Part shown: positions 8,873 through 17,776 of the stretch, one piece after another
Layout of the letters: each line of letters opens with the position of its first letter
How positions within the stretch are numbered: the stretch's first letter is position 1
From: Candidatus Omnitrophota bacterium
GTDB taxonomy: Bacteria; Omnitrophota; Gorgyraeia; Zapsychrales; Fredricksoniimonadaceae
Assembly (NCBI GenBank): GCA_903901225.1
Contig: CAIUQE010000005.1
Coordinates: 1-54,109, forward strand
Length of the DNA: 54,109 bases
Direction: 5' to 3'
Position numbers and translations under genes: made by a program
Notes under the pieces: generated by a model
What the model was told of the DNA's origin: nothing
The model's input: only the letters and a program-made list of their open reading frames with translations
The model's database searches: none

Positions 8873-11800
8873 TTAGCGCACAAGGAACGCGCTCGGGTCT
8901 TCCAGTGGCCCGAATGCCGTGATCCTGAAATCAAATCCCCGAAAAAGCTGAAGGAATTGCAACGAACGCGCGACAGGCACGGTGGCCAAACCTGCGGACG
9001 ATGGCGCCGGAGTTGCCCTGAATTCAATATTATTCCGGGTCCCGCTGAGGTCCAATCCGCCGTTCTCAGGTGCCATCAGAACATTATCCCGCGCGGGGCT
9101 TTCCATGGAAGCATCCGCGCCATTTTCTTCCAGCAGCTTCACAGCCTCCTCCATACCCTCTTTCCCCTTGATATGCACCACCCTGGCCGCGCCGTAATGA
9201 GGCAGGACCGGATCATAGGTAAGGTCATCCCCCGCGTCCTTGCGGGCATTAACGAACATCTTGTAAAAAGTCTTAAAACGGTCACGGGCGTCATCGGGGT
9301 CACTGATCCCGTAATACTGCCCGATATCGGCGAAGCTGATCCGCTTGTTAAGATACCCTGTTAAGATCTCATCCTTGGCTTCCAGGAAATTATTAAGGAT
9401 ATCCGTAGTTATGTGCAAATATTTCAGCTGTGCCCACAATTCCGGGTCCTTCTGCAACCCATCCAATACGCTCTCCAGAACACTGACCGCTTTGGGACTA
9501 AAGACCATGACGCCGCTTAACGCGGGGAACTGCCTTAACGCAGGACGGTTCAGGTCGTACTGGTCTTCCAGGTACTTCAACACCTTGTTGCGATACGTCT
9601 TGCCGACGCCGTCTTTTTGAAGCGCCGGGATATCAAGTTTTTCAAGGATCTCGTTGAGCTCGACCCCCTCGGGAGAGAACTTCATCACGAGCAAACCCAA
9701 TGTCTGGAGTTCTTTCTGGTTGACCCAATCCCCCAGAAGATTCACATCATCGCCGGAAAATCTCGGCATGGGGCCGAAATACGCGTCACGGCTGTAAATG
9801 ATAATGTGCCCGCCCCGCGCGCGGCCATCTTCCGGCGCGCGCATGGACCCGGCGGCACGATACCCGTTCACAACTGTCCAATCAAGGATCCTGTCATTCT
9901 GATGGGCATTATTTCCGTGAAAAACAAACATCACGCGCACATCTTCAGGCGCGCGCCCCTTCAGTTCAGGATACTGTTCCAGGAACGCCCCGTCATTCAA
10001 TCTCTCCCGGACCCGCTGCATCGCTTCGAAATAAACATTCCCGCTGCCCTGACGCCGCGGCGCCACCACTTCAACCGGCACATCTTCCCTGAAGATATTT
10101 CCCCGGCGTCCGGGCACATACCGCTTTCCCAGATCATCGGCATACCCTCTATCTTCAGGGACGATCACGACCATATCCACCGAAGGCTTATCAGCAGTGA
10201 TCTCCCGCGTGAGCGCCTGGACGCCTTCCTGCAACGCCGAACGGACAGTTACCGCTTTGCCATCGCCCTGCGCGTCCATTGCGGCCGGTCCCAGCCGTGC
10301 CCCTAACCCGGCATCCAGCTTTTCGGTCACAGCCTTCATGGTCGAGCTCCACGACATCTGCATGATATCAATATGCGGCACCCAGTAGATCATCAGGCTG
10401 ATCATGACAGCGGCGACCCCCGCCAGCGTCAATCCGCTACTGGCCGAAATAATGCCCAGAAAACTCATGACAAGCGCCGCGCTCAACCCCAGGGGGCCTG
10501 AAATGGTGCGCACCCGGCTCCAAAAACTGCGCATCTTGAACTTGTGGCTGGGGGCTGACCTGATGGGCGACAGAAGACTTAAGGCTTTCTGTGTCACTTC
10601 CGACAATATCTTTTTACTTTCCTGCACAACATTCAACTGGGCATCCGACGGATACAATCCGGGCATCAAGGTATTGCCCTGGGCTAAAAGATCCGGCAAT
10701 TCTCCGAAAAGCCTTTTTTCAGAAAGACGCCACTGATATGTATAAAGAAGGACCCAGCGAAAGAACGGATAAACATTGAACCGTTCGGCCCAATGTGAGC
10801 CCGGGAGTTTATAGCTCATCACCTTGTCGATGATCCCCCGATGTTCCAGGACCCGTAAATACACGTGAACATAACTGATCATTTGCGCGAGGACGCGCGC
10901 GTCGCGCGCCAGCAGCTGCCGCTGATGCTCATCCATATCCGGGCTCTTTTTCACGGCATCATCAAGGACATTCAACGTATCAATGGCCAGCAAATTAAAA
11001 TAGCTGAAGGCCGTCTGGTAATGCTCGTTAAGGACAGTGCCTGATGAATTCACTTTTTCCATAAGATCAGGCGTATACGGCGTCATGCGCAGGACCTGGA
11101 ACGCGTTGTTGAGGATATTATTGAACCCGTCAACAATATCTTGCGACGGGACCGCCGCGCCAGCGCCCCGCCATCCATAAGCGATCTCCTGCCACCGGCG
11201 CAGAAAGTCCCCGATCCCGTCATATATGCCATCCCCGGGGATCGTCACAACGGCAGTCGTGCGTGCCGTTGCCGGCGGGACCGTGCCACGCCAGGCCGTC
11301 CATACGTCCTTCCAGCCGCGGGCATGCCCGTTCCCGTTCATGACCTCGACCGAAAATTCACGCCGGAGCGCCAGGATCAGGTCTTCGACGGAGGCCTTCT
11401 TCAGAAAAGACTTGTTGTTCCATCTCTTGAAAAAGAACACCGGCAAAAATATGACGCTGCCCCACAGGAGCAATTTGTTCATGAGGGGCATGGACGACAC
11501 ACTCTGGTCGTTATGGGCAATATCATCGGCAAACGCGTCCCTCCAATAAATGATGTCCTTCGCCAGCGCCCGTACTTCCCCGGCGCCGCGCTCTTGCACG
11601 CTGTCAAGATAACGCCCCACATCGCGGGGATCCGCGGCGGAGTTGATCCTCTGTTCCAGCGCGTCGATGAGCGCCAATTCGCCCTGCTTGTACGTATGCT
11701 GCAATCCCAGAAAATCGTTAAGAATGCCCTGGCGATACGGCTCGGTCTGCTTCAGGAGGGCCAAAGCCAGCCGCGTCGCCTCAACATTGATCTGGGCCTG

Positions 11801-14800
11801 GCGCATGTTACCCTGGCGGGGATCATCGGCCGTCCTCAACTCGGCGAAGGTGTACGTCTTCAGGCGGATATTCAGCGGCCAATCCTCTCCCAGATGCCGG
11901 GACATCTTTAAAAGGGCTTGACGCAAAATTCCGGTCGCGACCGGGTCTGGAACATCCCGCACATCTTTGGTCAAAAGATCGCTCCATTCGCCGCGGGCTT
12001 CAACAAGCGCGCATAATTCCGGGTCATCCGATGCCGCATAAACCTGCAGGGCCAGGATACGGCCTTGCGGCGTCGTCATCAGCCTGTCGAGGGCCATCCC
12101 TCTCAGGTCTGTCGGCAACGCGAATATCCGCCCCAGCTCCGGAATATCCTTCGTCTGAGAAATATAATTTTTCCGGGCATCAAGGCCAAGCCCGTTGAAA
12201 TAGGCCAGCAAAGGCGCATCATCAACGGAAGTCGCGGGAATATCGTACAATACCGGCGTCCTGGAAACCCCGGCAGCGAGGACGGCTCCCGCGCCTTCCC
12301 TGGCCCTGTCGGACAACCAGGCCGGGAGATGTTTTTCCACATCGCGCCACACGGGTGCTGACGCGAGGAACCGCGCATTGATGTTTTTCAAGCCTTCACC
12401 AAGCATGAAATACGCGTGAATATCTTTTTTTGTGAACAAGGGTGAAACTTTTTCATAGGAACCCCGGTTGATGTCTTCAATGCCGCGCAGGGCTTCCCGG
12501 CGGACGATCTCGTCGTAAACAAGTTGTCGTAAACTGACACTGCGGGCGTCCCGGGCTGTTTTCAGGGAGCTGTGGATCTCGCCCAGCTGGTCCGTGGTCC
12601 AGTAGTCGCTGCGCAACAACCGTATGCCGGCGATCGAGCCTTCCCCCGCCCAGGACAGGAACGTCACCATGACCCTTCGCGCCGCCTCCGGAGAAACGCG
12701 TGTGGCCGAGCCTCCCGCGGCGGATGAATAATTCAATTCGGATAGCCGTTTGATCCCGGCCGGATCCTGGGAAAAGATATCGCTCAAACCCTGAAACCCC
12801 CACGCGACAAGAGTAAATTTCTTTTGCCGGATGGCCTCGTCAATGACGCGCACAAAGAATCGGACATCGCCGCCATCCCTGCCGGCCATATACAAAAGAA
12901 GTCTCTGCTGGACATCGGGATACGCGGAATTCAGGACAGCCTGCTCGACAATACCGGTGAATTTCCGATCATGCCTTCCTTCCTGTAAAAGGAAGTCCAG
13001 CGTTTGCTGGCGCACGATCTCATTAGGTTCCTGCGTAAGGATCCTCAGCGTTTCATCGGACAACCCGTCCGATCCCGCGATGAATGCCAGCGCAGCACCA
13101 CCGGACTTGATGTCATTCTCATACGTGACAGATCCGGGTGTAAAGAACCCGTCGCTGGGTGGTGTAACGACCCGCGCCATATGGCCCTGGAGGGGCGCAA
13201 TGGCAGGTTCAACCGGTCTTTGTGCTTTCCTGGGACGATGATCAACCACCGCCTGCGGTGAACCCACCGCCTCTCTGACCGCGGTGACCGTGTCATTGAT
13301 GACCGGCATCTGTTTCTGGGGCGCCGGCACTGGTTCCTCCACTACTGGCTCGCGCTTGCCCCCCATGTTATTTTTTACGACCCAATCTTTAACCTGCACA
13401 GATGCCTTGAAATATTTCGCTTTAAGATCATCCAGCTTGAGGGCGAGCTCCGTAACTTTCGCGCGCTCATGGACCAGCTGATCCGGACGAAAAAGATCCG
13501 ACTGCCGCAGGCTGTTCTCCCAGGCCTGACGGGCAGAATAATAGGCCGCTGTCTGCACCCTGATCTGCCGGCTCAACGCATCCATCTCCGCAACCGCCCG
13601 CGCTTCCGCAATGGACATATCCTGCAATTCCCAGGAACGGGGATTAAAAGCGCCTCTCTTGTCGATATACACACGCGGGAAATTGCCTTCCCATGGGTAC
13701 TGAAAAACTTTCTTTTCGTTTAAAGGCCATCCCATACTATCCATGAGATAGTTCTTATTGCGCTGTGCATCAGCCAGCTTTTGGCGCGCGTCCTGGATCT
13801 GCTGGTCCAGCGTATTCTTTGCGGACGTAAGCGCAAAGCCTGCCGCCTCCCTCGCCGCAAGCCCGGTACCGGCACTCTCGAGATCAGCCACCAGCTTCGT
13901 CCATTGATCAATATCACGCCTGGCTTTTTCGATATCGACTTTCAGGGCCGTTGACGGCGTGAATTCTTCAGGCATGCCCTTAAAGAAGGCAACGCTTGAC
14001 GCCGACGGCGCCTGGGGCAATGCCACCGGCGGTGTGAGCGGGACGGCATTGACCGGTGATGCCGCAACATTTTGAGATTGCGTAACAGGCTGTGCAGGCA
14101 GCAACGGTGGAACAACCCTTCTCCTGGGTGGCTCTGACCCTGCCGCTGACATCTTCACAGCCCTGGTGCGTGGCACGGGCGATTTCAATGCCGGCCCGAA
14201 CTTCTTGAGGACAAACTGCTTTTCGGCATCGGTGAGCACAATGACCGTGACCGGCATATTGGTCCCCAAAAAATGATGGGGGTCATTAGCCGTAACCTCG
14301 ATCGCCTGGACCGCCCCCAGATTCCTGTCCCGGCTTATGGGGTTTTTATTGATGTTCGTGACGGTCCCCGTAACATTTTTCCCAAAAGCCCGCAGCAGGA
14401 CGGGATCGCCCATTCTGATATCAAGCGCGCGGGGCAGAAGGATCGCGGCGTTCATATTGGTCATATCCCCGACACGGACTGGGCCCTTCAGCGATAGGAT
14501 GGTGTCACCGGGGCCGAAGGAACGCTGGGTCGATATCCCCGTGACAATGCCCGCGCAAGGCGCGGTGATGTTGGAACGGCTGATCACGGCGCCAAGCCCG
14601 CCGAGGCGCGCCCCCAACGACGCTTTTTCTTTCTCCAGCGCCACCATTTGATCGGCGGAAATATAATGGACCCCGTCTCTCGGGGCAAAGCGCTGGAGCT
14701 GGGCACTCACGCGGTCATACTGGGCCCGTGTCGCGCCGTATTCCCCCTGGGCGCCCGGCTGGCTGGCGAGCAACTGGCCGGCTTTTACCAACTGGCCTTC

Positions 14801-17488
14801 CGTAACAAAGAATTTCACCGCGCCAAGGGCCGGCGCCACAACGGGTGACTCTTGCGCCACGCCGACAACAGCGCTCGTTTGCGCCACCCCGATCACCGTG
14901 CCCAGATCAACCTCCGATGCTGATGACGGGAACGCGACGCGCACATCATGGGCGGATCCGGCCTCGATGTTCAGCGATGTGGTGACAAGGAACGTGACAA
15001 CCGCCTCGGTCCGCTTCAAGGGATCCACGCGACAGGCCACGCTGACGATCCCGGTCACAGGCTTGCCATCGATCGTGACGCGAACGCGGCTAAAGTCTGT
15101 TTGCGTCACGGGCATCCTCACGCTGAAACCTGCCCTCTGCCCGGAAAGATAATTGACCAGAGGCATGCCTTTCGCGACCGTCTGCCCGTTAGCAACAATA
15201 AAATTCTTAACCGACAAGTTACAGGGCGCGTAAATGGCACCCGCCTGCTGCGCCTGCAGGAGCGGGGCCAATTGCCGGGAAATATTCGCGACGTCCGTAT
15301 TAACAGCGTCGATCTCGGCCATGGTCGCGGCTTGCTGGCCCTGCAAAGACTTCAACATGGCCAGCCGCTGCCGGGCCATGGCGAGCTGCTGCCTTAGCCC
15401 GCCCATTTGAGGATCGATCGCGGGATCCACCAGCCTGAACATGAACGCACCTTCCCGATATTCTTTCTTATTCGGGTTCAAACCCGTGACAATACCGCCC
15501 GTCGGGGACTTGAGCGGTATCTCGTTGAGCTCGAACGTTGTCCGGATCGACAGTTCATACCCCTTCTTATCCGTTGAAGGTGGCGTGGGTCTCGCCGGTG
15601 CTGGCGCAAGCGCCGGCAAGGACTTGGACGGCTCAGCCTTCACGGGCGCAGGCGCGGGGACTTTGGACGCTGCCTTTTGGCGCACAGCTTCTTGCACCTG
15701 CTTCTGAAATAATGGCGGGGCCTCTTGCTGTTTCATTGGAGCCGTGGCTTTGGTTTCAAGCACATTCCCGGCAGGTGATGCCTCCGTTATTGCCGCTGGA
15801 GGCGCGACCTTCTGTTGTGGCGCCATCCGTGCTTCGAGCGCGCGACGAGTTTCCGATCCCAGCTTCCCGTCTTCCCTGAGCCCCAGGGCTCTTTGCGCCA
15901 CCACGATCACCGCTTCCTGTTGCCAGCCCATGCTCGAAGGTGAAAAAACAGCGTCCCAATGCTGGTGGAGATTTTTCCAGTCAAAATCATACGCCCTCCC
16001 GCTCGACGGGTTTACCTTACCCTGGATATCCCTCACCGCATCCTGGCTCAGGAACCCTTTCATCAAAGAAAAATACTTCTGATCCTGCGCCGGGATCATA
16101 TCGCCCCGACTCACAATATTTCCGGATACCGCGACCGGCCTCTCCGGCCTGGTTAGTCCGGTTGGCCCGGCAACGCTGGTGACCGACGCCGGCTGGGCGT
16201 AAGCGGTATTCTGAACACCGGTAAAGGACGCGGGAGGCGCCAATAATCCAGCGGCAAGAACAAGACTGTACAGGGCTTTGCGGGACATCCCCCGCGATGC
16301 CAGGGAAATCGTAAAACTGTAAAATTTGCTACCCAGGCGCCCCATCAGCTCGCGCAAGTCCGTTAAAGACGGTATCGACCGGTACTCAACGCTCTGGGCC
16401 GCGTCCTTGAATGAAAACCCGCCTGAAAAATAACGGCGCGGGACCATCTGCCGTTCCGTCGGGTCATAATCCTCGCGGATAACATCGTAGACACCTTTTT
16501 TCAACGCCAGCATGTACTGCGCGTAGATCTTCCGGCTGACCTCGCGGTCTTCGTCCTGGATACCGGAAAGCTTTCTCTGGTCCGTATATATCCGGTTAAT
16601 GATATTGTCCTGAAGCTTGCGTTTGAACCAGATGGCCAGGACCAGGGAATTGAACATCTGCCGCAGGCTGGCAAAATACTGGCCCTCATTCACTTCCCGT
16701 TCAAGCTCCGGGATAATGATCTCACGCGCGATGGACAAATAAAGTTTATTGGCTGGCCCGACAGACTCCGGCGCGGCGGGGCCGTCCGTCATCCCCTTTT
16801 TCATGGTCATGTAATCCGCGTCGAGCATCACCTTGAGCCGGCTTTCCGATATGAAGGCCGCGCCTTTTTGTTCATAGACAACAGCTTTCTGGGGAACCAC
16901 CCAAACCTTGCTGATCGTGTCCAACGGCACATCGACACTGCCGTATTCTTTTCTGATCTTCGCGTAGACCCGCTCCCAGAACGTCTTGCCCGGCTCCCGG
17001 TCAGGGAACGTCATGGACGCGGCCAGCTGTTTGAGCAGATAATCTTCCCGGAGCATGTCCCCGCCCGCGGCGGTCCCGCTCAGGGACTTATTAACGATAC
17101 GGTCAGGTTCGGTGGGCGAAAGGTTGACCCAGAGGTCTTCTTCAGGGATGGTCAGGAATGTCAGGAAATAGCGGGTCAACCGGCTGGATCCTTCCTGGTC
17201 CACGCGCCCGTGATCACCGGCATCGACGAGAAAGTTGATCTTCAAAGGATCCGCGGGATCAAGGGCTATGCCTTTGAGGACCGGCAGGGAACCCACGGGC
17301 GAAGCGGTCAACACAACACCAGGGGGAGGTTCCACGATCACGCTTTGGGCCCGCGCCTCCCGCACCCGCAACAGATCAGGCCCGATCAGCTCACTGCCAA
17401 AGACAAGCACCAGCAACCAGCAGGCGCAGCGAAACCATGCCTGCCGCTGTAAACCGGATAAACTTCCTTTGAAGCTGGAACGCAACAT
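8873..17488 (-). CDS. Giant exported multidomain protein, Omnitrophota-type
   Basis: 2,871 residues; function unknown. Signal peptide about 1-48 (hydrophobic 20-35, ARA before QSV). Residues 60-380 hold a conserved-looking block (LTRYFLTFLTIPEEDLWVNL) that resembles, from memory, other huge Omnitrophota proteins. A second signal-like stretch (LYSLVLAAGLLAPPA to AYAQ) lies at about 400-431. A peptidoglycan-binding-like motif (LREDGKLGSETRRAL) is near 530. Two HlyD/lipoyl-like barrel-sandwich regions sit at about 643-790 and 863-1093, a coiled coil at about 1173-1363 and HEAT-like helices at 1450-1680. Membrane segments lie near 2000-2022 and 2330-2372. The C-terminus ends with a GGLDLSG-type motif near 2810. 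Possible roles are envelope scaffold or export adaptor. Its promoter carries a Pho-box-like repeat and its start has AAAGGAAAC. Confidence 0.75.
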   Translation of the reverse strand: MLRSSFKGSLSGLQRQAWFRCACWLLVLVFGSELIGPDLLRVREARAQSVIVEPPPGVVLTASPVGSLPVLKGIALDPADPLKINFLVDAGDHGRVDQEGSSRLTRYFLTFLTIPEEDLWVNLSPTEPDRIVNKSLSGTAAGGDMLREDYLLKQLAASMTFPDREPGKTFWERVYAKIRKEYGSVDVPLDTISKVWVVPQKAVVYEQKGAAFISESRLKVMLDADYMTMKKGMTDGPAAPESVGPANKLYLSIAREIIIPELEREVNEGQYFASLRQMFNSLVLAIWFKRKLQDNIINRIYTDQRKLSGIQDEDREVSRKIYAQYMLALKKGVYDVIREDYDPTERQMVPRRYFSGGFSFKDAAQSVEYRSIPSLTDLRELMGRLGSKFYSFTISLASRGMSRKALYSLVLAAGLLAPPASFTGVQNTAYAQPASVTSVAGPTGLTRPERPVAVSGNIVSRGDMIPAQDQKYFSLMKGFLSQDAVRDIQGKVNPSSGRAYDFDWKNLHQHWDAVFSPSSMGWQQEAVIVVAQRALGLREDGKLGSETRRALEARMAPQQKVAPPAAITEASPAGNVLETKATAPMKQQEAPPLFQKQVQEAVRQKAASKVPAPAPVKAEPSKSLPALAPAPARPTPPSTDKKGYELSIRTTFELNEIPLKSPTGGIVTGLNPNKKEYREGAFMFRLVDPAIDPQMGGLRQQLAMARQRLAMLKSLQGQQAATMAEIDAVNTDVANISRQLAPLLQAQQAGAIYAPCNLSVKNFIVANGQTVAKGMPLVNYLSGQRAGFSVRMPVTQTDFSRVRVTIDGKPVTGIVSVACRVDPLKRTEAVVTFLVTTSLNIEAGSAHDVRVAFPSSASEVDLGTVIGVAQTSAVVGVAQESPVVAPALGAVKFFVTEGQLVKAGQLLASQPGAQGEYGATRAQYDRVSAQLQRFAPRDGVHYISADQMVALEKEKASLGARLGGLGAVISRSNITAPCAGIVTGISTQRSFGPGDTILSLKGPVRVGDMTNMNAAILLPRALDIRMGDPVLLRAFGKNVTGTVTNINKNPISRDRNLGAVQAIEVTANDPHHFLGTNMPVTVIVLTDAEKQFVLKKFGPALKSPVPRTRAVKMSAAGSEPPRRRVVPPLLPAQPVTQSQNVAASPVNAVPLTPPVALPQAPSASSVAFFKGMPEEFTPSTALKVDIEKARRDIDQWTKLVADLESAGTGLAAREAAGFALTSAKNTLDQQIQDARQKLADAQRNKNYLMDSMGWPLNEKKVFQYPWEGNFPRVYIDKRGAFNPRSWELQDMSIAEARAVAEMDALSRQIRVQTAAYYSARQAWENSLRQSDLFRPDQLVHERAKVTELALKLDDLKAKYFKASVQVKDWVVKNNMGGKREPVVEEPVPAPQKQMPVINDTVTAVREAVGSPQAVVDHRPRKAQRPVEPAIAPLQGHMARVVTPPSDGFFTPGSVTYENDIKSGGAALAFIAGSDGLSDETLRILTQEPNEIVRQQTLDFLLQEGRHDRKFTGIVEQAVLNSAYPDVQQRLLLYMAGRDGGDVRFFVRVIDEAIRQKKFTLVAWGFQGLSDIFSQDPAGIKRLSELNYSSAAGGSATRVSPEAARRVMVTFLSWAGEGSIAGIRLLRSDYWTTDQLGEIHSSLKTARDARSVSLRQLVYDEIVRREALRGIEDINRGSYEKVSPLFTKKDIHAYFMLGEGLKNINARFLASAPVWRDVEKHLPAWLSDRAREGAGAVLAAGVSRTPVLYDIPATSVDDAPLLAYFNGLGLDARKNYISQTKDIPELGRIFALPTDLRGMALDRLMTTPQGRILALQVYAASDDPELCALVEARGEWSDLLTKDVRDVPDPVATGILRQALLKMSRHLGEDWPLNIRLKTYTFAELRTADDPRQGNMRQAQINVEATRLALALLKQTEPYRQGILNDFLGLQHTYKQGELALIDALEQRINSAADPRDVGRYLDSVQERGAGEVRALAKDIIYWRDAFADDIAHNDQSVSSMPLMNKLLLWGSVIFLPVFFFKRWNNKSFLKKASVEDLILALRREFSVEVMNGNGHARGWKDVWTAWRGTVPPATARTTAVVTIPGDGIYDGIGDFLRRWQEIAYGWRGAGAAVPSQDIVDGFNNILNNAFQVLRMTPYTPDLMEKVNSSGTVLNEHYQTAFSYFNLLAIDTLNVLDDAVKKSPDMDEHQRQLLARDARVLAQMISYVHVYLRVLEHRGIIDKVMSYKLPGSHWAERFNVYPFFRWVLLYTYQWRLSEKRLFGELPDLLAQGNTLMPGLYPSDAQLNVVQESKKILSEVTQKALSLLSPIRSAPSHKFKMRSFWSRVRTISGPLGLSAALVMSFLGIISASSGLTLAGVAAVMISLMIYWVPHIDIMQMSWSSTMKAVTEKLDAGLGARLGPAAMDAQGDGKAVTVRSALQEGVQALTREITADKPSVDMVVIVPEDRGYADDLGKRYVPGRRGNIFREDVPVEVVAPRRQGSGNVYFEAMQRVRERLNDGAFLEQYPELKGRAPEDVRVMFVFHGNNAHQNDRILDWTVVNGYRAAGSMRAPEDGRARGGHIIIYSRDAYFGPMPRFSGDDVNLLGDWVNQKELQTLGLLVMKFSPEGVELNEILEKLDIPALQKDGVGKTYRNKVLKYLEDQYDLNRPALRQFPALSGVMVFSPKAVSVLESVLDGLQKDPELWAQLKYLHITTDILNNFLEAKDEILTGYLNKRISFADIGQYYGISDPDDARDRFKTFYKMFVNARKDAGDDLTYDPVLPHYGAARVVHIKGKEGMEEAVKLLEENGADASMESPARDNVLMAPENGGLDLSGTRNNIEFRATPAPSSAGLATVPVARSLQFLQLFRGFDFRITAFGPLEDPSAFLVR

Positions 17489-17580
17489 GTTTCCTTTCCG
17501 CAGGAACAGAACGCAGTCGAATCAAACATTTTCTGTTAAGCGAAATATAACATGGGCGTGGGGACGAAAAGTTACAGGGG

Positions 17581-17598
17581 TGTGAACTCTGTGTGAAC
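17581..17598 (-). promoter_or_regulatory. Pho-box-like direct repeat upstream of giant gene
   Basis: GTTCACACAGAGTTCACA on the minus strand has the same 11-bp period as at 5971-5988, and an ACTTTTCG stretch follows at a similar distance in both. A possible -10 TTATAT lies about 30 bp downstream. Shared spacing and downstream match argue for one regulator, probably PhoB, at both promoters. Confidence 0.6.
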
Positions 17599-17651
17599 TA
17601 TTGTCAAGAATGTCAAATAATGACAGTTAATTCAAGTAATCGAGCTTTTGA

Positions 17652-17773
17652 ACATGTTTAACGCCCCATTGTTTTCGCCGCGCCAAGCGCCAGGTACCCT
17701 TCCGCCTGGAGCGAAGTGAAGCCGGAAGGGTGGCGCGTTAAGGCAGGCGAAAAGTTTCAGGCGCTAAACATGT
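17652..17773 (+). repeat. 122-bp interspersed repeat, copy A
   Basis: Terminal inverted repeats ACATGTTTA and TAAACATGT bound an element with an internal stem (GCGCCA..CCCTTCCG against CGGAAGGGTGGCGC). Copy B at 27575-27695 matches along its whole length in reverse orientation. It has no coding capacity and resembles a MITE or REP-type element. It starts 4 bp past the sir/tusA stop, so its stem may also act as a 3' structure for that transcript. Confidence 0.85.
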
Positions 17774-17776
17774 ATT

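Noticed and set aside
17652..17773. CRISPR or tRNA-like structure at the 122-bp repeat
   Set aside because: It is a single unit at each site with no repeat-spacer periodicity and no anticodon arm; it fits an interspersed element better.
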